Assembly (NCBI GenBank): GCA_045110475.1
Contig: JBGCGC010000156.1
Coordinates: 1-64,000, forward strand
Length of the DNA: 64,000 bases
Direction: 5' to 3'
Source of the DNA: Granulosicoccus sp045110475
GTDB lineage: Bacteria; Pseudomonadota; Gammaproteobacteria; Granulosicoccales; Granulosicoccaceae
The notes beneath the pieces are model-generated. The model saw nothing but the letters and a program-made list of their open reading frames with translations. It had not been told where the DNA came from and did no database searches. This document shows, piece after piece, positions 17,099 to 24,714 of this stretch. Numbering within the stretch: position 1 is the first letter of the stretch; each line of letters opens with the position of its first letter. The position numbers and the translations under genes were made by a program.

Positions 17099-18445
17099 AT
17101 GACAAACAGTGTCCCTCTGACCCTTGACGGCAAATCAATTGAATTACCGGTAGTCGTTGGCAGTGAAGCGGAAAAAGCGCTGGATGTTGGCAAGCTGCGC
17201 GATGCAACCGGATACATAACGCTAGATCCGGGTTATGGCAATACAGGTAGCTGCAAAAGCGCTATCACCTATATTGATGGCGATGCCGGAATTTTGCGTT
17301 ATCGGGGCATACCCATAGAGCAGTTTGAAAATAGCCCCAATTTCATTGAGGTGTGTTGGTTGCTGATCTTCGGCAACTTGCCCAGCGTCGAGGAATATGC
17401 AGACTTCAGCGAGCGGCTGACTCGACACGCCATGCTGAACGAGAAGATGAAGCACCATTTCCAGGGTTTTCCGACTCAAGCGCCACCCATGGCTATTCTG
17501 TCAGCGATGATCAACGCCTTGTCCTGTTTTCATCCAGACATGATAGAAATGGATAGCGACGACAAATTCATTACCGCTGCCGCAAGGCTTATCAGCAAGA
17601 TCAGAACCATCGCTGCCTTTGCGCATCGCAGTTCCATTGGCAAGCCCTACAACTACCCTAATCCCGATTTGCTGTACGTGGCAAACTTCACTCATATGAT
17701 GTTCTCAGTGCCACATGCACCCTACGAGACTGACGAAATTGTCCGGTTGGCATTCAATCTGGTGTTGATCCTTCATGCAGATCACGAGCAGAATTGCAGC
17801 ACGTCTACTGTGCGCATGGTGGGCAGTAGTGGTGCCAATCTATTTGCTTCTTGTGCTGCCGGCGTGTGCGCGCTTTGGGGGCCACTGCACGGTGGGGCGA
17901 ATGTTGCCGTACTGGATATGCTGGAGCAGATTCATCAGGGCGATCTCTCGGTTGAAGAGTATATGCGGCTGGCAAAAGACAAGAACAGCGGCATTCGGCT
18001 GATGGGTTTTGGTCATCGGGTTTACAAGAACTTCGATCCTCGCGCGCAGATGTTGCAACGCGTTGCAGAAAAACTGCTTGCGCACTTGAATATCAAAGAT
18101 CCACTGCTGGATATTGGTCGCCGGCTTGAGGAGATTGCGCTGAATGATCAGTATTTTGTTGAACGCAAGTTGTATCCCAATGTGGATTTCTATAGCGGGA
18201 TAATTCTCCGTGCTCTGGGAATACCGACCAATATGTTTACGGTGATATTTGCAATGGGGCGGATGCCTGGCTGGATTGCTCACTGGCGTGAACAACAACA
18301 AGAGGGCTCGCGTATCGGCAGGCCTCGCCAAATCTACACCGGGCCAATGAAGCAGGATTACGTACCCAGAAGTCGGCGTGGCTGGAGTTCGGATAGTGAT
18401 GATGACATTCTTCCCAAAGCTGCCCATTCCAGCCTTGATTTGTAA
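17099..18445 (+). CDS. gltA: Citrate synthase (type II)
   Basis: This TCA-cycle enzyme condenses acetyl-CoA and oxaloacetate to citrate. The 448-residue length is that of the hexameric proteobacterial type. Catalytic histidines and their neighbours are visible: LHADHEQNCSTSTVRMVGSS, WGPLHGGANVAVLDML, MGFGHRVYKNFDPRA, and the aspartate region YPNVDFYSGIILRALGIP. The C-terminus is longer than usual by a short, serine- and aspartate-rich tail (SSDSDDDILPKAAHSSLDL). It is flanked by genes of a different theme and seems to be its own transcription unit. Confidence 0.96.
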   Translation: MTNSVPLTLDGKSIELPVVVGSEAEKALDVGKLRDATGYITLDPGYGNTGSCKSAITYIDGDAGILRYRGIPIEQFENSPNFIEVCWLLIFGNLPSVEEYADFSERLTRHAMLNEKMKHHFQGFPTQAPPMAILSAMINALSCFHPDMIEMDSDDKFITAAARLISKIRTIAAFAHRSSIGKPYNYPNPDLLYVANFTHMMFSVPHAPYETDEIVRLAFNLVLILHADHEQNCSTSTVRMVGSSGANLFASCAAGVCALWGPLHGGANVAVLDMLEQIHQGDLSVEEYMRLAKDKNSGIRLMGFGHRVYKNFDPRAQMLQRVAEKLLAHLNIKDPLLDIGRRLEEIALNDQYFVERKLYPNVDFYSGIILRALGIPTNMFTVIFAMGRMPGWIAHWREQQQEGSRIGRPRQIYTGPMKQDYVPRSRRGWSSDSDDDILPKAAHSSLDL

Positions 18446-18461
18446 CTGCCTGTGCAAAAGT

Positions 18462-18479
18462 ACAGGTGGTAACACCTGT
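18462..18479 (+). terminator. 7-bp stem, GTAA tetraloop hairpin after gltA
   Basis: ACAGGTG at 18462-18468 and CACCTGT at 18473-18479 are perfect complements around GTAA. An upstream CCTGT at 18449-18453 could pair with the same ACAGG and compete. There is no U-run, so the terminator call is weak; it may be a 3'-end stabiliser. Confidence 0.45.
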
Positions 18480-18665
18480 CAAATCATGTAGGTACCTGGC
18501 AAGAATCGTTATTCCGGGGGGACATTGGTACAATAGATCCATCGGGTGTGCGGCAATGGCATGGGTATTGATCCACCCAAGTCTCGGATGTTCCAAAAAA
18601 TACGGTATTCTCTCGTTGCAAAACACCTTGCAAGCGGGAAAACCTCAGGAGAGCGGCGCAGAAAA

Positions 18666-19091
18666 ATGACCAGCACTTACACAGTGATGATTGTTGATGA
18701 CAATTCTGAAGATCGTTACATCCTCAAACGCTATCTTCAGAAGACAGAACTGTCTCTCGTTGTTCTGGAAATGTCCAGTGGCGCAGACGGGATAGAGTTG
18801 TTGACAACGCCGGTTGGCGAGCTCGAGTTGCAGTATCCGGGAATCTCGGCCCCGGTAACACTCTTCCTTGATATCAACATGCCGCTGATGAATGGCTGGG
18901 AATTTGTCGAAGAACTGGAGAGGCTGCGCAATGAAATACAGTTAAGGCCAACCGTGGTGCTGATGTACTCAACCTCCGGCCACGAATACGATCGTGACAA
19001 GGCGGATCAATACAAAACGATCGCCAACTATATTGTCAAGGGAGAATCCACGCCAGAATCTCTGAAAGAGGCCATTCTGGCAGCCCACTGA
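18666..19091 (+). CDS. Single-domain response regulator
   Basis: This is a receiver domain alone, 141 residues. The acidic pocket is MIVDDNSEDR, the phosphoacceptor aspartate is in LFLDINMPLMNGWEF, the conserved threonine/serine region is MYSTSGHEYDR and the lysine is in YIVKGES. A longer than usual insertion follows the second helix, as in Rcp1-like regulators. There is no output domain, so it must act by protein contact. The ATG at 18666 follows AGGAGA at a generous spacing. No kinase is adjacent. Confidence 0.88.
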   Translation: MTSTYTVMIVDDNSEDRYILKRYLQKTELSLVVLEMSSGADGIELLTTPVGELELQYPGISAPVTLFLDINMPLMNGWEFVEELERLRNEIQLRPTVVLMYSTSGHEYDRDKADQYKTIANYIVKGESTPESLKEAILAAH

Positions 19092-19107
19092 TAACTCCGG
19101 CCGCGCA

Positions 19108-19281
19108 GGCTAGGAGCCTGCCCCGCAGAAATCAATCGGCTACGAGCAGCCCACTTTTGGCCAAATTTTGCGCTCATTTTCGTCACTTAGCCAGCTAAAC
19201 TCCTCAAATGAGCTCAAAATTGGACTACTCTCGCTCGATCGCTTTCTACGGGGCCGCCTCCGGTCGCGCAGACTCCTAGCC
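19108..19281. repeat. 174-bp nested inverted repeat (MITE- or REP-like)
   Basis: Three nested inverted pairs are readable. The outer arms 19108-19120 and 19269-19281 match at 12 of 13 bases. The middle arms 19161-19179 and 19206-19223 match almost throughout with one extra base and one mismatch. The core TTAGC/GCTAA is at 19187-19198. The element exactly fills the gap between two convergent genes, ending two bases before the stop of the methyltransferase gene. It could be a small non-autonomous mobile element used as a bidirectional terminator. Confidence 0.7.
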
Positions 19282-19283
19282 GC

Positions 19284-20183
19284 TCACGGCAGTGAAAGAA
19301 TATCTATATGTCCAACGACAAGTGTTGAGTTTTGTTGATTAATAGATAGTTTTCGCTCGGTGTGCCAAGCCGAGATAAGGTCGTCTGCCTTATCGGCTTG
19401 TTCCCTTGCCGCAGGTGCCCAACCGTCGATGATCGCGAGCTGTAGTTGGTCGCTCTGTGGCTGGATAACCCAATCGCTTTGACCGATTGCTACCCGTCTT
19501 CCTAGTTGAGTGAGCGCTTGAGCGAAATACTTGCCGGCGTCTGGGCCCTTCGCTGTTCCGAATCCCTTGTCATTGAGTTGATGTTCGTTCAGCAGCTTAC
19601 TGATCGTGCCATCAGCGTCAATTTCCGGTCGCCAGCGTATCTTACCGTCATAGTTGAGGGCGAACAAACACGCGCATTCGCTACTATAGATTTTTTTTGC
19701 TAGCGTGCTGAGCCACTGAGCAGAGGTCAGATCCAGCAGTGCTGAGGCTGTAATCAACTGGACGTTATCCAAAGAGACTTCATCGAGCTGACTTGCCAGA
19801 TTAACCACCTTGCGCACGACGGTAGCACTGAAATCAGCATGCTCTAAACGGATTAGATCATCGACACAAGAGAAGTGCACGTTGTGCGTTCCAGCCCAGG
19901 ATCGCAGTATTTCTGGTAAGCGATCAAATAGCACAGCGTCATTGTCCAGGAGTAGCCAGCGCTGATCTTGACCTAACTTTGGCATCAGATATCTGAGATT
20001 TGATCCAGTGCCTGCACCCATTTCCACGATATTTTGGGCCGCCTGTTGTTTGAACCAGAAGGACAAGGAGTCACCCAGTGCCGTATCACGGGCGAGATGA
20101 TCAGCTGGCTCACGCAAGGCTAGCCAGCTTTCACTGAAACCGTTTGCGGAACCATCAGGGTCGTTGTGCGTATCTTTGCTCAT
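19284..20183 (-). CDS. Class I SAM-dependent methyltransferase
   Basis: Motif I, IVEMGAGTGSNLRYL, near residue 53, and the acidic residue ending strand 2 in WLLLDNDAVL mark a Rossmann-fold methyltransferase. A post-motif segment, LITASALLDLTSAQWLSTL, matches the strand 4 area. The C-terminus is a long tail without recognised domains. The substrate is unknown. It is the last gene of the run crtI-type, MDR, PTPS-like, glycosyltransferase, methyltransferase, and follows the glycosyltransferase gene by 30 bases, so it likely modifies the same product. Confidence 0.85.
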   Translation of the reverse strand: MSKDTHNDPDGSANGFSESWLALREPADHLARDTALGDSLSFWFKQQAAQNIVEMGAGTGSNLRYLMPKLGQDQRWLLLDNDAVLFDRLPEILRSWAGTHNVHFSCVDDLIRLEHADFSATVVRKVVNLASQLDEVSLDNVQLITASALLDLTSAQWLSTLAKKIYSSECACLFALNYDGKIRWRPEIDADGTISKLLNEHQLNDKGFGTAKGPDAGKYFAQALTQLGRRVAIGQSDWVIQPQSDQLQLAIIDGWAPAAREQADKADDLISAWHTERKLSINQQNSTLVVGHIDILSLP

Positions 20184-20213
20184 TGATCGTTCACTAGTGA
20201 TAGATACCAGCGG

Positions 20214-21284
20214 TTAGCGCTGCGTCATCGTCAGTAATTCGGAGAACTCATTGGCAGCGGTTTGCCAGCTACGCAGATTTTCGCGTGCAGAGGTGGCCGT
20301 TCGTTTCAAATCTTCCATAAGCTGTTCACTGGTCAGAATCTGGCTGATGGCTTCAGCGAGAGCTTCGTGTGCATCAGGGGGTACGAGTATTCCAGCACCG
20401 ACCGGTACGGTTTGTGACATGGCGCCTGCGTTTGTGCAAACAATAGGCAGACCGCGAGCGATAGCCTCGGATAAAACCATGCCATATCCCTCATGGAATG
20501 ACGCCAGTACGAATACATCAGCCTCGCCATAATATTGATCAAGTTGCTCGTCCTCCAACTCTCCCGTAAAACTCACTCGCTCGTCCAGCATTAGGCGTGT
20601 TCTCTGCTCCAGAACGGCTTTGTAGTGTGAAATATCGCGCTCAGTACTACCCACACAGTTTAGATGCCATGGCAGGTGAGGAATCGTGGCAAGAGCATCC
20701 AGCAGGACGCTGTGGCCTTTGCGCTGTGTCAGTGTTGCAACGCATAGCAGATTAGCGACGTTACTTCCGGATCCCTGTGCAATTGCAGCGTTGTCAGTCC
20801 CCGGGAGTACCGCCGTGACCTTATGAGCGGGCACGTTGTAAGCAGCAAGCGAGTCTGCTGTGAGTTCGCTGGTCGTGATGATGTGTCTGGCAAAGTGCAG
20901 GGCACGGGTTTCAAGAGCTTTTAGCTGGGAAGCCTGTTCACTATCAAGACCCGTTTCCAGGGCTAAAGGGTGGTGAATAAGCGCAATGATAGTCAGTCGG
21001 GAGCTATGAGCAGCAATTACGTCTGGCATCGTGCTGTAGGCCAGACCGTCCATGACCACCAGACTGTGATCGTCTATTGCTTCGAGTTGTGCAGCTGCCG
21101 TTGCAAGTTGGGCGGAGGTTGGGAAAGGATAACTGCCTTCAAGTGAAACCAGTGTCACGTGCCAGGGCTGCGCGCTTTTTGTGCCTGATCGCAAGGCCTC
21201 GATAATACGTTTGTCGTATCGATATCCGCCCGTGCGTGTGTCCAGCTCACCTGGATAGATGAAAAAAAGTTTCTGGTGACTCAC
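20214..21284 (-). CDS. Glycosyltransferase family 4 protein
   Basis: The 356-residue protein is a GT-B fold retaining glycosyltransferase. Landmarks are the N-terminal FFIYPGELDTRTGGYRYDK, the linker and nucleotide-binding segment LLCVATLTQRKGHSVLLDAL, and the C-terminal EX7E-like motif in FHEGYGMVLSEAIARGLPIV. No membrane segment is seen, so it should be cytoplasmic or peripheral. The acceptor and the sugar donor cannot be read from sequence. Its position between a PTPS-like gene and a methyltransferase gene suggests that the acceptor is the small molecule made by this cluster. Confidence 0.9.
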   Translation of the reverse strand: MSHQKLFFIYPGELDTRTGGYRYDKRIIEALRSGTKSAQPWHVTLVSLEGSYPFPTSAQLATAAAQLEAIDDHSLVVMDGLAYSTMPDVIAAHSSRLTIIALIHHPLALETGLDSEQASQLKALETRALHFARHIITTSELTADSLAAYNVPAHKVTAVLPGTDNAAIAQGSGSNVANLLCVATLTQRKGHSVLLDALATIPHLPWHLNCVGSTERDISHYKAVLEQRTRLMLDERVSFTGELEDEQLDQYYGEADVFVLASFHEGYGMVLSEAIARGLPIVCTNAGAMSQTVPVGAGILVPPDAHEALAEAISQILTSEQLMEDLKRTATSARENLRSWQTAANEFSELLTMTQR

Positions 21285-21316
21285 GAAATATCCATGCTGC
21301 TTTAACAGAGATACAA

Positions 21317-21721
21317 TTACAGCTTAAGATCTCGTTCGTAGGCTGCCCATGCAACATGTGACTCATGCAATGTGACCTTCAATGCGTCCAGTCCTCCGGC
21401 CGCCGTGCCAAGATCGCCTGCCTTTATTTTGGATTCGATTCGCTCGTAAATGACTGCTGCCAGAAACTCCGTTGTCGTGTTGGAACCTGAGAACTCGGGA
21501 ACCTCATCCAGATTCTTGTAGTTCAATGTGGCAAGTACGCTGGCCAGGGACTGGCTGGCGAGGCCGATGTCAACAACCAGGCCGTCTTCATCAAGCTGAT
21601 GACGTCGCATTTCAAGGTCGACGACGTAAGTGGCACCATGCAGGCCTTGAGCGGGACCAAACACCTCTCCCTTGAAACTGTGGGCAATCATGAAATGTTC
21701 TCTGACGTTCAGGCTATACAC
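21317..21721 (-). CDS. PTPS-like protein with altered active site
   Basis: This 134-residue protein has the T-fold shape of 6-pyruvoyl-tetrahydropterin synthase/QueD: MYSLNVREHFMIAHSF, LHGATYVVDLEM, LVVDIG, LATLNYKNLDEVPEF, NTTTEFLA and VTLHESHVAWAAYE. Canonical members have HGHNY with two zinc histidines, and a catalytic cysteine before it. Here the motif is HGATY, so one zinc ligand is missing, and the segment GEVFGPAQGLHG has no cysteine. The DFG-like turn is VDIG. The fold is kept but the chemistry is likely different. The gene sits 11 bases after the MDR dehydrogenase gene in the same operon. Confidence 0.82.
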   Translation of the reverse strand: MYSLNVREHFMIAHSFKGEVFGPAQGLHGATYVVDLEMRRHQLDEDGLVVDIGLASQSLASVLATLNYKNLDEVPEFSGSNTTTEFLAAVIYERIESKIKAGDLGTAAGGLDALKVTLHESHVAWAAYERDLKL

Positions 21722-21732
21722 GCAACTTGCTC

Positions 21733-22737
21733 CTATTTTTTGGTAATGGGTGATAAATAATCATACGTAATACGATGGCAAAGTGACGTGTTGTCTGGTC
21801 GACTTAACCACTCTAGTGTTTGAGGTAGGTCGGAGAAATGGCTTTCCCCGCTGATCAATACATCCAGTGCTGGGTTACCGAGCTGGCAAAGCGCAAATTG
21901 CAATCTGCGTTGATAGCTCCAGCGCGATCGTTGCTCTCTGGCTACGTGGCCCACTTGGGAGCTGTTGAGTTGCAGGCGTTGAGAATGAAAGGCACCACCG
22001 AGATTGACAGCGATCTGACGATTACCGTACCAGCTAAGTTCCAGAACAGTGGCCTCAAAGCCTGCCAGTCCCAGAGCGCTGTTAAGCCCTTGTTGGGTTG
22101 CAGAAGTGTGAATCACAAGGTCACGTTCGCCAAGCGCATTTTGAGGCTCTGAAAATTCAACGCCGAGCGCATCGGCAACGCTCGCTCTCCGAGCATTGAT
22201 ATCGATCAGTTGCACCTCGCACCCGGTGATGCGTGATGCCAGATAGGCTACCAGTGAACCTAACACTCCCGCGCCCACAACACTGATCTTGTCACCGATA
22301 CATGGCCGGGCATCCCACAACGCATTAATTGCTGTTTCCATATTTGCAGCAAGCACAGCTCGTTCAGGGGGCACATCCGGGGGCAGCAACGTGACAGCGT
22401 CCACCGGAACGTTGTATCGGGTCTGGTGAGGGAACAGGCAAAATACAGATTGGCCCTGCAGGTGTTTTGGCCCTTGCTCGACACGACCAACATTCATATA
22501 GCCATATTTGACGGGGAAAGTGAATTCCCCTGACTGAAAAGGAGCACGCATGCGCTGGTGTTCACTCTCGGGAACCTGTCCTGAAAAAACCAGTGTTTCC
22601 GTACCTCGACTAATACCTGTAAAGAGGGTCCTGATCCTTAGCTCTTCAGCCTTTGGTGCTGGAAGTTCTGCCTCTCGAAGCTCTCCACTTTCTCGTGCAT
22701 TGATCCAGAATTCTGTGGTTGATCTTGCCAGTGTCAT
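21733..22737 (-). CDS. MDR (zinc-type alcohol dehydrogenase-like) oxidoreductase
   Basis: The 334-residue protein has the MDR layout. The catalytic domain opens with LPAPKAEELRIRTLFTGISRGTE and contains FPVKYGYMNVGRVE. It is followed by a nucleotide-binding domain with DKISVVGAGVLGSLVAYLAS. I see no four-cysteine structural zinc lobe, and the usual catalytic CxxD/GHE pattern is not evident, so zinc dependence is uncertain. The start overlaps the stop of the CrtI-type gene by four bases (ATGA), which shows tight coupling. An NAD(P)-linked oxidation or reduction in the cluster pathway is the simplest role. Confidence 0.82.
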   Translation of the reverse strand: MTLARSTTEFWINARESGELREAELPAPKAEELRIRTLFTGISRGTETLVFSGQVPESEHQRMRAPFQSGEFTFPVKYGYMNVGRVEQGPKHLQGQSVFCLFPHQTRYNVPVDAVTLLPPDVPPERAVLAANMETAINALWDARPCIGDKISVVGAGVLGSLVAYLASRITGCEVQLIDINARRASVADALGVEFSEPQNALGERDLVIHTSATQQGLNSALGLAGFEATVLELSWYGNRQIAVNLGGAFHSQRLQLNSSQVGHVAREQRSRWSYQRRLQFALCQLGNPALDVLISGESHFSDLPQTLEWLSRPDNTSLCHRITYDYLSPITKK

Positions 22738-24365
22738 GTCGTAGCCGTGTCGGGCACACCGCTGACAATTTCCTCAGGGATTTTGTAGTCCTCGGCAATG
22801 ACTCTTGCTGTCATTTTCGCCGACATCATGACTGATGGGGTGCCTCCGCCAGGCTGTGTTCCTTGTCCTACTAAATACAAATTCTTTACATCTTCGCTTC
22901 TGTTGTGTGGTCTGAAGTAGGCGGATTGGATAAGCACGGGCTCTACTCCGAAACCATTGCCCACATAGGCATTAAGATTTTTTTCGAAGTAGTTGGGGGT
23001 CACGTATTTTTTGTAAACAATACGATTAGCCAGGTCAGGGATGTAACCTTCGCTTTCAAGTGATCCGAGCACTTTGTCGACAAATGCATCGCCTTTTTCG
23101 TCCCAGTCAATATCGCTCAGATTGTTGGGAACGGGAATCAGTGTATAGGCGGCATGATGACCTTCAGGTGCAAGACTGGGATCGGTAATGGTGGGTAGAT
23201 GCAGATACTGGGAGAAGTCGTCTGCGAGCACCTTGCGTTCAAAAATATCGGTGAGCAATTCCTCATACCGAGGCCCCAGAATAATGTTGTGATGCTGCAA
23301 CGGTGGATCATCATCACGGCGACTGAAACCGAAGTAGATTACAACCAGAGACATACTTTGTTTTCGAAGTTTCACCAGAGAATCCCGGTTTATCCTGCGG
23401 TGCTCTGGAGCAACCAACTTTAAATAGGTGTTGGCATAATCGGAGTTGGACACGACCACATCGGCGTGCAGGGTTTCACCATTGGCAAGTTTTACGCCGG
23501 TAGCGGTTGACTTGCCATTGATTTTCTCGATGTTTATGGCCGTAATCTCCACACCGAATCGGACACTACCACCAAGGTCTTCAAACTTTCTAACAAAGCC
23601 GTTGACCAGTTGACCTGTCCCGCCCATGGCGAAGTGTACGCCCCAGGTCTTTTCAACGAAATGAATCATTGCGTAGATGGCCGGCACCTTCTGCGGATTA
23701 CCACCGATCAGCAAAGTTTCGTAACTGAATACCCGGCGCATCTTGTCGCTTTTGAAATACAGTTTGATAAACGAGAAAAGAGAGCGTACCGCATTGAGTT
23801 TGAAGAGGTCTGGCACAACCTTCATCATGGCGGCGACGTTACCAAAATAGGTGTAACCAAGCTCGATAAATCCTCGGTCAAAGATTTTTTTTGCTGCGGC
23901 GTGAAAGCGATCGTAGCCATCGACGTCCTCGGGTGCCAATTCGGCGATCTGTCGCCGGGTATTTTCCGGATCACAGTCGTAGTCGAAGTGGGTACCATCC
24001 TTGAAGTAGATCCGGTAGAAGGGCAATATGGGACGGATCTCGACATATCGACTCGTGTTAGGCCCTCCACTGATACCTTCCTTGATTCGTTTGCTTTCAT
24101 CGAGGATTGCCGCAGGAAAATCTGGCTCCTCCAGCATGGCTTTGTCCCGTTCAAGCGCAAACAGCTCTTCAATGAAGTGCGGGACAGTGAGTACCGTAGG
24201 CCCCATATCAAAGATAAATCCATTGGCCTCGTGCACTAGCGCGCGACCACCGGGAGTGTCCATTTTTTCAACGACGCATGTATCAAAGCCCAGACTTTGA
24301 AGGCGGATGGCGCAAGCGATTCCCCCTATACCTGATCCGATGACAACAGCAGTTTTACGATTCAT
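22734..24365 (-). CDS. CrtI-type phytoene desaturase family FAD oxidoreductase
   Basis: The N-terminal FAD site is AVVIGSGIGGIACAIRLQSL with the following VVEKMDTPGGRA. The C-terminal family signature is YLVGQGTQPGGGTPSVMMSA. At 543 residues it is in the usual range. Family members desaturate or isomerise phytoene-like polyenes, but others act on retinoids or unrelated hydrophobic substrates. No phytoene synthase, lycopene cyclase or GGPP synthase gene is in the window, so a general carotenoid role is not supported by context. It is the first gene of a five-gene minus-strand run. Confidence 0.85.
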   Translation of the reverse strand: MNRKTAVVIGSGIGGIACAIRLQSLGFDTCVVEKMDTPGGRALVHEANGFIFDMGPTVLTVPHFIEELFALERDKAMLEEPDFPAAILDESKRIKEGISGGPNTSRYVEIRPILPFYRIYFKDGTHFDYDCDPENTRRQIAELAPEDVDGYDRFHAAAKKIFDRGFIELGYTYFGNVAAMMKVVPDLFKLNAVRSLFSFIKLYFKSDKMRRVFSYETLLIGGNPQKVPAIYAMIHFVEKTWGVHFAMGGTGQLVNGFVRKFEDLGGSVRFGVEITAINIEKINGKSTATGVKLANGETLHADVVVSNSDYANTYLKLVAPEHRRINRDSLVKLRKQSMSLVVIYFGFSRRDDDPPLQHHNIILGPRYEELLTDIFERKVLADDFSQYLHLPTITDPSLAPEGHHAAYTLIPVPNNLSDIDWDEKGDAFVDKVLGSLESEGYIPDLANRIVYKKYVTPNYFEKNLNAYVGNGFGVEPVLIQSAYFRPHNRSEDVKNLYLVGQGTQPGGGTPSVMMSAKMTARVIAEDYKIPEEIVSGVPDTATT

Positions 24366-24714
24366 GGTTGAAAAAAGAGTCAGTGTGATCGCCTTGTGGG
24401 TGGCATTGTATGCACTACCTGAGACTGTCTGAGCAGCTTCAAGGTGCGCAACTTCTCATCGTCGTGTTCAGAATCTGACGCGATAACCTGGTTGAAGCAG
24501 TTGACGCTCAAATAAATGATTGTTCTGCAGCTCGTCAGCACGCGGCGGGTCCCGCAGTTTTAACGGTTTATTGTAATTGATGTCCAGACCGTCGCGACAG
24601 TTCCCATACCTATGAGCCGGATACGCCGGCGCCAGACGATCAGATCTTTTGTACATCGCACTTTGAAGATGAGCTTGTGCAGATCGCATGAATAGTACTG
24701 GCCAACAAGCTTGG
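24366..24714. other. Intergenic region, probable promoter of the crtI-type operon
   Basis: This 349-base stretch lies upstream of the crtI-type gene and downstream of the DenD-like gene, both on the minus strand. A minus-strand open frame of about 60-75 codons ends at 24468, but I do not recognise its protein, and it has no good ribosome binding site. I see no tRNA-like fold or strong hairpin. Confidence 0.4.

Noticed and set aside
23610..24239. Plus-strand open frame of 209 codons inside the CrtI-type gene
   Set aside because: The minus-strand protein is clearly conserved, with FAD and C-terminal signatures; the plus-strand peptide is not.
24468..24689. Minus-strand open frame of about 74 codons upstream of the CrtI-type gene
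   Set aside because: No homology that I recognise, no good Shine-Dalgarno, and it begins close to the end of the DenD-like gene; kept only as a note in the intergenic entry.
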